From: Burkholderiales bacterium
GTDB taxonomy: Bacteria > Pseudomonadota > Gammaproteobacteria > Burkholderiales > Burkholderiaceae_D
Assembly (NCBI GenBank): GCA_016177875.1
Contig: JACOUL010000055.1
Span: 1-64,000, forward strand
Length of the DNA: 64,000 bases
Reading direction: 5' to 3'
Positions 25,036 through 33,655 of the stretch are shown piece by piece. The number at the start of each line of letters is the position of its first letter. The stretch's first letter is position 1. The notes beneath the pieces were generated by a model. The model was not told the origin of the DNA, ran no database searches, and saw only the letters and a program-made list of their open reading frames with translations. The position numbers were made by a program, and so were the translations under genes.

Positions 25036-25461
25036 TTAAAAAGTGGCCATCAAACTCTTCAGACGTGCAAGAGCCGCTTCGCTCAGTGCTTGCGAACGCC
25101 GCGTAGTTTCATTCATTTGCACGATCACCGTGCTTGCCGTTGCGACGCATCGGCCGTTTTGGAACAAGCTCTGTTCCAAGGTCACTGAACTGCGGCCGAG
25201 CGCACCGACGCGAGTGCCGATGTCGACTTGGCCCGGCCAATTGATCTCGCCGATGAAGTTTAGATTGAGATTAGCGATTACAAATGCGCAATCCGGACCG
25301 GCGAGCGGCGCAGAAGGGTCGTAGAAAATTTCGACACGCCCCGTTTCCAGCATGGTCGAAAATACTGCATTGTTCACGTGTCCTTGGCGATCGGTATCGG
25401 CATAGCGAAGTTTTTCGACGGTTTTGCATGGAAAGCTGTCGAGTGTCTGCTGCGCATCCAT
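25036..25461 (-). CDS. Acyl-CoA thioesterase, 4-hydroxybenzoyl-CoA thioesterase (hotdog) family
   Basis: 141 residues with a hotdog fold. The signature YADTDRQGHVNNAVF (about 20-34) carries the catalytic Asp of this family, and LNLNFIGEINWPGQVDIGTRV forms the central strand. It belongs with YbgC/FcbC-like enzymes that hydrolyse aromatic or short acyl-CoA. The ATG immediately follows the TetR stop (TAAATG), so it is coupled to the regulator; GGGAG is found upstream within tetR. The SDR gene follows after 10 bp. Substrate unknown. Confidence 0.88.
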   Translation of the reverse strand: MDAQQTLDSFPCKTVEKLRYADTDRQGHVNNAVFSTMLETGRVEIFYDPSAPLAGPDCAFVIANLNLNFIGEINWPGQVDIGTRVGALGRSSVTLEQSLFQNGRCVATASTVIVQMNETTRRSQALSEAALARLKSLMATF

Positions 25462-26064
25462 TTATTTCTCCCTTTTTTCGTTGAACGCGATGTGTCCGGC
25501 CGCATTGCGGCAGGCTTCAAGTATCCGCTCGGAAAGGACCTTTCCTTCAACTGCCCGCGAGAGCGCAATACCGCCCAGGCAAAGCGCCATGAAGGCGATC
25601 GCTTGTTCGAATTTGAGCTGATCGGCGATTCGTGCGTCTTCGGAAATTTCGCAGATCGCATGTAGGGACTTGCGCAATTCGTCTTCGTAGACTTGCTTGA
25701 ATTCAGGTTGCGCGCGTGCCGCATCCGAGGCCAACGCGGCCAATGCACAGCTATTGGCCAAATCGTCGCGATGCGCAGGCGTCAAATAGCGTTTGGCGAG
25801 CCGCGCCAGACGCTGTCCCCAGGTTTCCTTGAGCGCGCGCCCCATCCAGCAGGGACGATTTTCCAGGAGCGCGTATCGAAACGCCGCCGCCACCAATGCG
25901 TTCTTATCGGCAAAATGGGAATAAAAGGCCCCGTGAGTCAAACCGGCCTCCTGCATGACGGGGGCGATCGCCGCGCCTGCCATTCCTTCTTCGCGCAGGC
26001 GTGCCGCACCGGCCGCCAAAATCTTTTGCAAGGAGACTTCCTTGTCCGCCGCTCTTTGATTCAT
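25462..26064 (-). CDS. TetR family regulator of the SDR/thioesterase/hydrolase module
   Basis: 200 residues. The N-terminal HTH (about 8-55) has ILAAGAARLREEGMAGAAIAPVMQEAGLTHGAFYSHFADKNALV, a typical TetR recognition helix with GAFYSHF. The C-terminal ligand domain resembles the TetR/AcrR group often annotated as HTH-type repressors of redox or efflux genes. First gene of the leftward operon and divergent from an alpha/beta hydrolase; an 18-bp-arm inverted repeat lies in the divergent region, so it very likely represses both directions and responds to a substrate of these enzymes (inference). Confidence 0.92.
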   Translation of the reverse strand: MNQRAADKEVSLQKILAAGAARLREEGMAGAAIAPVMQEAGLTHGAFYSHFADKNALVAAAFRYALLENRPCWMGRALKETWGQRLARLAKRYLTPAHRDDLANSCALAALASDAARAQPEFKQVYEDELRKSLHAICEISEDARIADQLKFEQAIAFMALCLGGIALSRAVEGKVLSERILEACRNAAGHIAFNEKREK

Positions 26065-26078
26065 AGAGACCCCAACTC

Positions 26079-26127
26079 ACATGATGCATATCATGCAAAA
26101 TATCATCTCGCATGATATGCATCATGT
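26079..26127. promoter_or_regulatory. Large inverted repeat between tetR and hydrolase (putative TetR operator)
   Basis: Positions 26079-26096 (core ATGATGCATATCATGC) are the exact reverse complement of 26110-26127, giving two 18-bp arms around a 13-bp AT-rich spacer. Each arm is itself nearly palindromic, which suggests two TetR dimers. It starts 15 bp before the tetR ATG and ends about 80 bp before the hydrolase ATG. The symmetry is directly seen; binding by the adjacent TetR is inferred. Confidence 0.75.
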
Positions 26128-26205
26128 CAATCATTTCCCGGGGATTTTGCATTACACTTGCCGGCGAGCGAAATATTGAGCGATCAAAAGATGAAGGGAA
26201 ATGCT

Positions 26206-27036
26206 ATGCTGGCCATGAACATTCGCGGCTTCAGCTGCTACTACGATTATCAGGAAGTGCAAGCCGGCGCGCCGGTCGTATTGTTCCTGAATGGGATCAT
26301 GAGCGCCGTTGAATCATGGAACCACGCCGCCCAAACCGTGCGGAAGATGGGTTACAACACGCTGGGGTATGAATATCGCGGACAGTGGCGCTCGGAAGTC
26401 ACGCCGGGTCCCTACACCATGCACGAACATCGCGAGGACTTGAATGCCTTGCTGGATGCGCTCGGCATCGAGAAAGCACACTTCATCGGCACCAGCTATG
26501 GCGGCATGGTCGCGATGCCCTTCGCGGCTTTGCACCCGGCGCGAGTGGAATCGCTGGTATTGATCGCCACCACCGCGCGTATCCGCCAGCCCTCATACGA
26601 GATCGTCAAAGGATGGCGCGATTTGGCAAATGAAGGCGATGTTGAACGCCTGTTTCTCGGCATGGTGCCTTATCTTTATTCACAACGCACCCTGCGTGAA
26701 ACGACGGAGTTAATGAACAAGCGCCTGATCGGCTTGAAAAGGGCGTTGGTCGACATGCCCGACTTTTGCCCCGGCCAGGTCTTGCTGCACGATGCGCACT
26801 ACTTGGAAATGCTGGACGAAGGAGTAACCGCGCAGCTGGGCAAAATCGACTGCAAGACTCTGGTAGTGTCGGCGGAAGAGGATATCCTCTATCCGCCTTT
26901 GGACTCGACGTATATCGCCGATCACATCAGGGGCGCAAACCATGTGATTGTCGCAGGCGCCGGCCATGCCGTCGTGGCGGAGCGGCCGCCCATTGTCAGT
27001 ACGTTAATTGCCGGCCATTTGGCGACGTTTAACTGA
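26206..27036 (+). CDS. Alpha/beta hydrolase
   Basis: 276 residues with the alpha/beta-hydrolase core: oxyanion region VLFLNGIMSAVESW, nucleophile elbow GTSYGG (Ser in HFIGTSYGGMVAMPF), acid in SAEEDILYP and catalytic His in AGAGHAVVAERP. The ATG at 26206 is preferred: AAGGGA is 6-7 nt upstream, and earlier in-frame starts (TTG 26158, ATG 26191) add leader-like residues. Divergent from tetR over the 18-bp-arm inverted repeat, so likely co-regulated with the thioesterase and the dehalogenase-like SDR. It could be an esterase or ring-cleavage hydrolase; substrate unknown. Confidence 0.88.
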   Translation: MLAMNIRGFSCYYDYQEVQAGAPVVLFLNGIMSAVESWNHAAQTVRKMGYNTLGYEYRGQWRSEVTPGPYTMHEHREDLNALLDALGIEKAHFIGTSYGGMVAMPFAALHPARVESLVLIATTARIRQPSYEIVKGWRDLANEGDVERLFLGMVPYLYSQRTLRETTELMNKRLIGLKRALVDMPDFCPGQVLLHDAHYLEMLDEGVTAQLGKIDCKTLVVSAEEDILYPPLDSTYIADHIRGANHVIVAGAGHAVVAERPPIVSTLIAGHLATFN

Positions 27037-27139
27037 CGTCTACGCAACACTGAACTGTTAAATGTGAATACTTCACAGACGAACGCGCTCACGATTCATA
27101 TAATTAAATCGTCGTCAGGAAATTCGTTTGGAGGTCGTC

Positions 27140-27274
27140 ATGGGCAATTCCCGCTACAACAAAATCTATCTCGGTCGCCGCGCAATGCTTTTGAATATGC
27201 GCCGCGTGCAAGTCGCCGCCAGCCTGAGCGCGCTCGCCATCATCGGCGCGTTCTGGTTTTTGATCACGAAGTAA
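27140..27274 (+). CDS. Small single-span membrane protein, 44 residues
   Basis: The ATG at 27140 has an almost ideal GGAGG 5 nt upstream. The product has a basic N-terminus (GNSRYNKIYLGRRAM) and one hydrophobic helix near the C-terminus (AASLSALAIIGAFWFLITK), i.e. N-in single-pass topology. No family recognised. It is flanked by the hydrolase (103 bp upstream) and the convergent enoyl-CoA hydratase gene (28 bp downstream). The strong ribosome site and clean TM helix make it more than a chance frame, though direct proof is lacking. Confidence 0.55.
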   Translation: MGNSRYNKIYLGRRAMLLNMRRVQVAASLSALAIIGAFWFLITK

Positions 27275-27302
27275 GCGGCATCGGCCTTAAAGAGGCCTAC
27301 AG

Positions 27303-28067
27303 CTATTCGAATTTTGAAAAATCGGGCTTGCGCCGCTCGACGAATGCAGTAAATGCTTCCTTCGCTTCAGGAGACGAAAGCATCGCGCTGAAGTGCTTAA
27401 TTTCTTCCGCCATTTGGGTTTCAACTGCCGCTGTCTGCGCCTGCTTCATCAAACGCTTCGTGACGCGAATCGATGAGGCGGGCAGCGCAACCAATTTGGC
27501 AGCCTGAGATTGCGCGTAAGCGAACAGCTGATCGCCAGGCACGACCTTATTGATCAATCCCATTTCGCGCGCCTCTTCGGCATTGAAAGCCTCGCCCAGC
27601 AACAGCTTTTCCGCGGCGCGTTGATAACCGGCGATTTGCGGCATGAGCATGCTCGACGCCGCTTCCGGACATAAGCCGAGCTGTGCAAAGGGCAAAGCAA
27701 ATTTAGCGTTGTCCGCCGCATAGACTAGATCGCAATGCAAGAGCAAGGTGGTGCCGATGCCGACAGCATTGCCTGCCACGGCGGCAACCATGGGCTTGGT
27801 TGCACGGCTGATTTGCGCCAGAAACTGCAGCACGGGACTGTCTGCGGCAGTCGGCGGATTTTTCAAAAAATCTTCGATGTCGTTGCCCGCCGTGAAAACG
27901 TCCGGCTTACCGATGAATAAAATCGCCCGCACTGCAGAGTCGCTTTCCGCATCCTTTAACGCTTCCACCATGGCGCTATACATGGCAGCGGTAATCGCGT
28001 TCTTTTTTTCAGGGCGATTGAATTCGATCGTCAGGATGCCGTCGGCTTTGTGGGTCAGAATATCCAT
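27303..28067 (-). CDS. Enoyl-CoA hydratase/isomerase
   Basis: 254 residues of the crotonase fold. The oxyanion loops are FTAGNDIEDF and AGNAVGIGTTLLLHCDL; one catalytic Glu position reads QLGLCPEAASS. Members with this arrangement are enoyl-CoA hydratases or delta-isomerases acting in fatty-acid or aromatic breakdown. It follows the thiolase gene on the same strand, but an intrinsic terminator lies in between (28085-28119), so it is likely expressed at a lower level or from its own promoter. Confidence 0.9.
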   Translation of the reverse strand: MDILTHKADGILTIEFNRPEKKNAITAAMYSAMVEALKDAESDSAVRAILFIGKPDVFTAGNDIEDFLKNPPTAADSPVLQFLAQISRATKPMVAAVAGNAVGIGTTLLLHCDLVYAADNAKFALPFAQLGLCPEAASSMLMPQIAGYQRAAEKLLLGEAFNAEEAREMGLINKVVPGDQLFAYAQSQAAKLVALPASSIRVTKRLMKQAQTAAVETQMAEEIKHFSAMLSSPEAKEAFTAFVERRKPDFSKFE

Positions 28068-28084
28068 AGCCTGCTCAAAGTGAG

Positions 28085-28119
28085 TTTAAAAAAGCCGCAC
28101 GGTTTGCACGGTGCGGCTT
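28085..28119 (-). terminator. Rho-independent terminator after thiolase
   Basis: A perfect 9-bp stem (AAGCCGCAC at 28092-28100 with GTGCGGCTT at 28111-28119, 10-nt loop) is followed on the minus strand by TTTTTT at 28096-28089 overlapping the stem end. It lies 18 bp after the thiolase stop codon and 18 bp before the enoyl-CoA hydratase start. Confidence 0.8.
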
Positions 28120-28137
28120 AGATGAAGCATCGATGGC

Positions 28138-29334
28138 TTACACGCGCTCGAAGATACCGGCGGCACCCATGCCAGTGCCGACGCACATGGTGACCATCCC
28201 ATATTTCAAGTTGCGGCGACGCAGTCCATGCACCACCGTCGCAGCGCGGATGGCACCGGTTGCCCCGAGCGGATGTCCCAATGCGATCGCGCCGCCCAAA
28301 GGATTGACCTTGGAAGAATCCAGCCCCAGATCGCCTATTACGGCCAACGCCTGTGCAGCGAACGCCTCGTTCAATTCGATCCAATCGAGCTGGTCTTGCG
28401 TGATGCCTGCCGATTTCAGCGCCAGAGGTATCGCTTCTTTTGGGCCGATGCCCATGATCTCGGGCGGCACGCCGCGGATAGCAAAGGAATTAAATTTAGC
28501 GAGCGGGGTCAAGTTGAATTGCTTGAGAATTTTTTCGCTCACCAGAATCAAGGCGCCGGCGCCATCGGACATTTGCGAACTATTGCCGGCCGTGACCACG
28601 CCCTTGGCGGCAAATGCCGGTTTCAATTTGGCCAGCGCTTCCAAATTGCTGTCGGCACGCGGGCCTTCGTCTTGCGTGACGCTCTTGGTTTTGACGTCGA
28701 TCTGCCCCGATCCGAGATTGGGAAATCTTTCCACGATTTCAATCGGCGAGATTTCATCATTGAACTCGCCGTTCTGCTGCGCGGCGACTGCTTTCTTGTG
28801 CGAGTTCAATGCGAATTCATCTTGCGCTTCGCGCGAGACTTTCCATTGCTGCGCGACTTTTTCGGCCGTGATGCCCATGCCGAATGCCATGCCCATATTT
28901 TCATCTTTCAACAGGACCGGATTCATCGACGGATGATGCCCCATCATCGGCACCATCGACATCGATTCGGCGCCGGCGCCGATGATGACGTCGGCTTCGC
29001 CGGTACGGATGCGGTCGGCGGCAAAGGCGATGGCAGACAAACCCGAGGCGCAGTAACGGTTGACCGTTACGCCGCCGGTGGTATTCGGCAAACCCGCCAG
29101 CAATACCGCCATGCGCGCCATATTCAAACCTTGCTCGGCTTCCGGGAAAGCGCAGCCGACCACCGCATCTTCGATTACGGACGGATCGAGACCCGGCACC
29201 TGCGCCACGGCGGACTTGATGGCATGCACCAGCAAATCATCCGGACGCACATTCTTGAACATACCGCGCGGCGCTTTGCCGACCGGGGTACGGGTCGCGG
29301 CCACAACATAGACTTCTTGAATTTGCTTGCTCAT
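28138..29334 (-). CDS. fadA: Acetyl-CoA C-acyltransferase (3-ketoacyl-CoA thiolase)
   Basis: 398 residues, thiolase superfamily; last step of beta-oxidation. Nucleophile C95 in VNRYCASGLSAIAF, catalytic His in GGAIALGHPLGATGA and second Cys in MVTMCVGTGMGAAG near the C-terminus. ATG at 29334 is chosen over the longer frame because GAGGAAGAAG precedes it and the protein then starts MSKQIQEVYVVAATRTPVGK. Downstream of the FadB-like gene with a REP-like hairpin in the 66-bp spacer. Symbol by function and context. Confidence 0.92.
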   Translation of the reverse strand: MSKQIQEVYVVAATRTPVGKAPRGMFKNVRPDDLLVHAIKSAVAQVPGLDPSVIEDAVVGCAFPEAEQGLNMARMAVLLAGLPNTTGGVTVNRYCASGLSAIAFAADRIRTGEADVIIGAGAESMSMVPMMGHHPSMNPVLLKDENMGMAFGMGITAEKVAQQWKVSREAQDEFALNSHKKAVAAQQNGEFNDEISPIEIVERFPNLGSGQIDVKTKSVTQDEGPRADSNLEALAKLKPAFAAKGVVTAGNSSQMSDGAGALILVSEKILKQFNLTPLAKFNSFAIRGVPPEIMGIGPKEAIPLALKSAGITQDQLDWIELNEAFAAQALAVIGDLGLDSSKVNPLGGAIALGHPLGATGAIRAATVVHGLRRRNLKYGMVTMCVGTGMGAAGIFERV

Positions 29335-29356
29335 ATCTTCTTCCTCAATCAGTTGA

Positions 29357-29386
29357 GGACAGCGCACGCTTCGCGTAGCGCTGTCC
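29357..29386. repeat. REP-like hairpin in the fadB-fadA spacer
   Basis: GGACAGCGC at 29357-29365 pairs with GCGCTGTCC at 29378-29386, and the loop holds a second small stem (ACGC/GCGT). The flanks TTGAGGACAG and CTGTCCCGCAAT match the ends of the related elements at 31811 and 55221. As an intra-operon hairpin it could stabilise or partly terminate the transcript (inference). Confidence 0.6.
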
Positions 29387-29400
29387 CGCAATTATTCGGC

Positions 29401-31788
29401 TTAGTTGCGCACCGGCTTACCCGTCTGCATCATGCCCATGATCCGTTCTTGCGTCTTTGGATTGTTGAGCAGCTCCATGAAGTACTTGCGTTCCAAATCA
29501 AGCAGCCATTGTTCGCTTACCATGCTGCCGGCGTCGATATCGCCGCCGCACACGACGTCTGCGATCATCGAACCGAGCTTCATGTCGTGCGAAGAAATAT
29601 AGCCGCCCTCACGCATATTGATCAATTGCGCACCGATAGTTGCGGTGCCGTAGCGGCCGATGACCGGAACCGGTGCTTGCAGCGGTGGGCGATAGCCCGC
29701 GTCATACATCGCACGCGCTTCCACCTTGGCAACGTGGAGCAATTCGTATGGGTTGAAGACGATCACATCGTTTTGCGTAAGGTATCCCATTCTCTTGGCT
29801 TCCAGCGCCGACTTCGACACTTCAGCGGTCGCCGCATTCATGTAAGAGCCTTTGAGGAATTGCAGTATGTCGTTGCCTTTGGCATCCGCCGCGGCGCGGA
29901 CAGCGATTTCTTTCAAGCCGCCGCCGGCCGGAATCAAGCCGACGCCGACTTCCACCAAACCCATATACGATTCCAGCAGCGCGACGCGCTTGGATGTATG
30001 CATCAGCAACTCGCAACCGCCGCCGAGAGCCAAGCCGCCGACCGCAGCTACCACCGGCACGTTTGCATATTTCAAGGCCTGGTGGGTCTGTTGCAATTGT
30101 TTGACGATGGGATCGATTGCTTTCACGCCGCCCGACATAAAAAGCGGCAGCACCGACTGTAGATCGGCGCCAGCGGAGAACGCGCCGCCTTCCGCCGCAT
30201 CCGCGTGCCAAATCACCAGGCCTTTGTAATTCTTCTCGGCTTCCGCGAGTGCCTTTGTCATACCGTCGATCACGCCCGGGCCGATGACATGCATCTTGGT
30301 CTTGAACGACAGGATCAACACATCGTCGTTCTGATGCCAGATGCGTACCGAATCGTCTTCGAAGAAGGTCGTGCCAGCCGTTTTGCCGTCGGCGCCGTTG
30401 TCGCCCACCAGCGATGCACGGAAAGCCTGGCGCTGATACACCGGCAAATTCGAACGCGGCACATAAGCGTTTTTCTTGGGTGAATACGACCCTTCCGGTG
30501 TATGTACGCCCGCGCGGCCGTCGAATATCCAGGCCGGTAGCGGCACATTGGCCAAGGCCTTGCCTGCGTCGATATCTTCCTTCACCCAAGTCGCCACTTG
30601 CTGCCAGCCGGAGGCTTGCCAAGTTTCGAAGGGGCCGACGCTCCAGCCGAAACCCCAGCGCATGGCGAAGTCGACATCGCGCGCGCAATCAGCGATCGTC
30701 TCGAGATGCACGGCGATGTAATGGAAGGCATCGCGGAAGATCGCCCATAGAAATTGGGCTTGCGGATTGCTCGACTCGCGCAAAGCCTTCATCTTCTTGA
30801 CCGGATCTTTTTCTTTCATGATGCGAGCGATGATGTCGTCTGCTTTTGCGCCGCCCGGCACATAATCGCCCTTGGCAGGGTCGAGACGCAAGATATCCTT
30901 GCCGACTTTTTTGTAGAAACCGGCGCCGCTTTTCTGGCCCAATGCGCCTTGCTCGATCAGCTTGCTCAGGATCGGCGGCGTCGCGTAGACGCTGTAGAAC
31001 GGATCATCCTTCAAGGTATCTTGCATGGTCTTGATGACATGGCCCATGGTATCCAGACCCACCACGTCAGCGGTGCGGAAGGTGCCCGATTTCGCGCGGC
31101 CCAACTTTGCGCCGGTCAAGTCATCGACCACGTCATAACTCAAGCCGAATTTTTCCGCTTCGTGTATCGTCGCCAGCATCCCGAAAATACCGACGCGGTT
31201 GGCGATGAAATTCGGCGTATCCAAGGCGCGTACCACGCCTTTGCCCAGCGTCGTGGTGAGGAAACCTTCGAGTTGGTCGAGGATATGCGGATCGGTGGCT
31301 GCGGTCGGAATCAATTCGACCAGGTGCATGTAGCGCGGCGGGTTAAAGAAATGCACGCCGCAAAAGCGCTTTTTCAAGTCGGCGTCAAAACCATCGGACA
31401 AACTCGTGATCGACAAACCGGACGTATTGGATGCGAAGATCGCATGCGGCGCCAGATGCGGCGCCACTTTTTTGTATAGGTCATGTTTCCAATCCATGCG
31501 CTCGGCAATCGCTTCGATCACCAAGTCGCAGCCTTTGAGCAGATCAAGGTTTTCTTCGTAGTTCGCTGCCTGGATCAGATTGGCATCGTCCTTATTGCCC
31601 AAGGGCGCAGGATTGAGCTTCTTAAGATTTTCAATGGCCTTGTTGACGATGCCATTTTTGGGACCATCTTTTGCCGCCAGATCGAACAGTATGACCGGCA
31701 CTTTGGCGTTGACGCAATGCGCGGCAATCTGCGCACCCATGACACCGGCGCCCAAAACCGCGACTTTCTTGACGATGAAATTAGACAT
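29401..31788 (-). CDS. fadB: 3-hydroxyacyl-CoA dehydrogenase / enoyl-CoA hydratase fusion (FadB-like)
   Basis: 795 residues. The 3-hydroxyacyl-CoA dehydrogenase part is N-terminal (NAD site GAGVMGAQIAAH at about 12-23; catalytic His in GVHFFNPPRYMHLVELIP), with its C-terminal helical domains to about 480. The crotonase-type hydratase domain is C-terminal (about 500-700: FSAGADLQSVLP and VGGLALGGGCEL). This order, reverse to E. coli FadB, is that of the YusL/FadN-type enzymes common in Burkholderiales. It is the middle gene of acyl-CoA dehydrogenase - fadB - fadA. Provides the hydration and oxidation steps of beta-oxidation. Confidence 0.93.
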   Translation of the reverse strand: MSNFIVKKVAVLGAGVMGAQIAAHCVNAKVPVILFDLAAKDGPKNGIVNKAIENLKKLNPAPLGNKDDANLIQAANYEENLDLLKGCDLVIEAIAERMDWKHDLYKKVAPHLAPHAIFASNTSGLSITSLSDGFDADLKKRFCGVHFFNPPRYMHLVELIPTAATDPHILDQLEGFLTTTLGKGVVRALDTPNFIANRVGIFGMLATIHEAEKFGLSYDVVDDLTGAKLGRAKSGTFRTADVVGLDTMGHVIKTMQDTLKDDPFYSVYATPPILSKLIEQGALGQKSGAGFYKKVGKDILRLDPAKGDYVPGGAKADDIIARIMKEKDPVKKMKALRESSNPQAQFLWAIFRDAFHYIAVHLETIADCARDVDFAMRWGFGWSVGPFETWQASGWQQVATWVKEDIDAGKALANVPLPAWIFDGRAGVHTPEGSYSPKKNAYVPRSNLPVYQRQAFRASLVGDNGADGKTAGTTFFEDDSVRIWHQNDDVLILSFKTKMHVIGPGVIDGMTKALAEAEKNYKGLVIWHADAAEGGAFSAGADLQSVLPLFMSGGVKAIDPIVKQLQQTHQALKYANVPVVAAVGGLALGGGCELLMHTSKRVALLESYMGLVEVGVGLIPAGGGLKEIAVRAAADAKGNDILQFLKGSYMNAATAEVSKSALEAKRMGYLTQNDVIVFNPYELLHVAKVEARAMYDAGYRPPLQAPVPVIGRYGTATIGAQLINMREGGYISSHDMKLGSMIADVVCGGDIDAGSMVSEQWLLDLERKYFMELLNNPKTQERIMGMMQTGKPVRN

Positions 31789-31810
31789 GAATTGAACCCC
31801 TATAAAATAT

Positions 31811-31853
31811 GTTGGGGACAGAGTACCGCTTACGCTTAACTCTTTCCCGCAAT
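31811..31853. repeat. REP-like element in the acyl-CoA dehydrogenase-fadB spacer
   Basis: Begins GTTGGGGACAGAGTACCGCT and continues TACGCTTAACTC, then TTTCCCGCAA. The first 20 bases are identical to the element at 55221-55240, and CGCTTAACTC is shared too. The arms are imperfectly complementary (TTGGGGACAGAGT against ACTCTTTCCCGCAA). Short palindromic dispersed repeats with GGGGACAG ends resemble REP elements mobilised by RAYT transposases; no such transposase is in the window. Confidence 0.65.
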
Positions 31854-31855
31854 TC

Positions 31856-33646
31856 TTAAAACGAATCCTCTTCCATCGCCATCAGGTTGGCCGAACCTGA
31901 ACGGGCCTGGCGAATCAACATGGCGGTCTCGGGCAATAAGCGCGCAAAGTAAAAACGGGCAGTGGCCAGTTTTGCTTTGTAGAAGCTGTCGCCGCTATTT
32001 TCTTTTTCGAGCGCAATCTTGGCCATACGCGCAAAGAAGTAAGCAAAGACCAAATGACCCGCCACGCGCAAATATGGCACGGCGGCGGCACCGACTTCAT
32101 CCTGGTTCTGGAATGCCTTCATGCCGATTTCCATGGTGAGCTTGGTAACTTTGTCACCGATGTCAGCCAAGGGCGTAATGAATTCATTCATTTTTTCATC
32201 CAAGCCATTGTCTTCAACGAATGCCTGGATTTGCGCGCCGAATTTGCGCAGTTTAGCGCCGTTATCCATCAGGATTTTGCGGCCCAGCAGATCCAGCGAC
32301 TGGATCGTGTTGGTGCCTTCGTAAATCATATTGATGCGGGCATCGCGCACAAATTGCTCCATGCCCCACTCGGCGATAAAGCCGTGGCCGCCGTAGACTT
32401 GCAGGGCTTCAGAGGTTGAGATCCAGCCGTTGTCGGTCAGAAAAGATTTGACGATAGGTGTAAGCAAGGCGACCTGATCGGCGGCGTCCTTGCGCACGGC
32501 CTCATCCGGGTGATTCAGTTCCTTGTCGATCATCAGCGCAACGTAAGATGAAAAAGCGCGGCCGCCTTCAGCATAGGCGCGCGCGGTCAATAACATGCGA
32601 CGCACGTCAGGATGCACGATGATGGGATCGGCAGGCTTGTCCGGCGCTTTCGGGCCGGTGAGGCTGCGCATCTGCAGACGATCTTTGGCGTAGACGACGG
32701 CGTTTTGATAAGCAACCTCGGTCAAGCCCAGCGATTGCATGCCGACGCCGAGACGCGCGGCATTCATCATCACGAACATGGCATTCAAGCCCTTGTTCGG
32801 TTCACCGATGAGCCAGCCTACCGCACCGTCCAGATTCATTTGGCAGGTCGCATTGCCGTGAATGCCCATTTTTTCTTCGATCGCACCGACTGTGATGCCG
32901 TTGCGCGCACCGAGCGAGCCATCCGCATTCGGAATGAATTTCGGCACCAGGAAAAGCGAAATGCCTTTGGTTCCGGCCGGCGCATCCGGCAAGCGCGCCA
33001 ACACCAGGTGAATGATGTTGGGTGCCATATCGTGTTCGCCGGCGGAGATAAAAATTTTGCCGCCGGTGATTTTGTACGAACCATCCGCTTGCGGTTCCGC
33101 CTTGGTGCGCAACAGACCCAGGTCGGTGCCGCAATGCGATTCGGTCAGGCACATGGTGCCGGTCCACTCACCGGATACCAGCTTGGGCAAATACACTTTC
33201 TTCTGTTCCGGCGTGCCGTGCGCATGCAGGCATTCATACGCGCCATGGCATAAGCCCGGATACATCATCCACGCCTGGTTGGCGGAATTCATCATTTCGA
33301 AGAAGGAATTATTCAGCACCACCGGCAAACCCTGGCCGCCGTATTCCGGATCGCACGCCAGCGCAGGCCAGCCGGCTTCCACGTATTGCTGATAGGCTTC
33401 CTTAAAACCTTTAGGCGTGGTGACCGTATGCTTTTCCTTATCGATGTGACAGCCCTCGCGGTCGCCCGAATGGTTGAGCGGGAATATCACGTTCGACGCG
33501 AACTTGCCGCCCTCTTCCAACACCTGATTGATGATGTCGGCATCGACCTCCGCATGCTTCGGTAATTGTTTTAATTCTTCTTCGACGTGCAATAACTCGT
33601 GCAACACGAATTGCATATCGCGTAAGGGAGCAGTGTATTGAGGCAT
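31856..33646 (-). CDS. Acyl-CoA dehydrogenase with extended C-terminal domain
   Basis: 596 residues, FAD-dependent; first step of beta-oxidation or of a related acyl-CoA oxidation. Seen: CLTESHCGTDLGLL and YKITGGKIFISAGEHDM (FAD/substrate contacts), QVYGGHGFIAEWGMEQFVRDARINMIYEGTNTIQSLDL with the catalytic Glu in YEGTN, then the extra C-terminal helical domain (about 470-596). This long form, like DmdC-type proteins, is the usual partner of the FadB-like fusion in Burkholderiales. AGGAG precedes the ATG. Nine bp after the TetR gene, so one transcript. Confidence 0.92.
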   Translation of the reverse strand: MPQYTAPLRDMQFVLHELLHVEEELKQLPKHAEVDADIINQVLEEGGKFASNVIFPLNHSGDREGCHIDKEKHTVTTPKGFKEAYQQYVEAGWPALACDPEYGGQGLPVVLNNSFFEMMNSANQAWMMYPGLCHGAYECLHAHGTPEQKKVYLPKLVSGEWTGTMCLTESHCGTDLGLLRTKAEPQADGSYKITGGKIFISAGEHDMAPNIIHLVLARLPDAPAGTKGISLFLVPKFIPNADGSLGARNGITVGAIEEKMGIHGNATCQMNLDGAVGWLIGEPNKGLNAMFVMMNAARLGVGMQSLGLTEVAYQNAVVYAKDRLQMRSLTGPKAPDKPADPIIVHPDVRRMLLTARAYAEGGRAFSSYVALMIDKELNHPDEAVRKDAADQVALLTPIVKSFLTDNGWISTSEALQVYGGHGFIAEWGMEQFVRDARINMIYEGTNTIQSLDLLGRKILMDNGAKLRKFGAQIQAFVEDNGLDEKMNEFITPLADIGDKVTKLTMEIGMKAFQNQDEVGAAAVPYLRVAGHLVFAYFFARMAKIALEKENSGDSFYKAKLATARFYFARLLPETAMLIRQARSGSANLMAMEEDSF

Positions 33647-33655
33647 GGTGGTCTC

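Noticed and set aside
28228..30162. 644-codon open frame on the + strand
   Set aside because: Antisense to thiolase and FadB-like genes; low-complexity His/Arg-rich translation typical of a GC-rich shadow.
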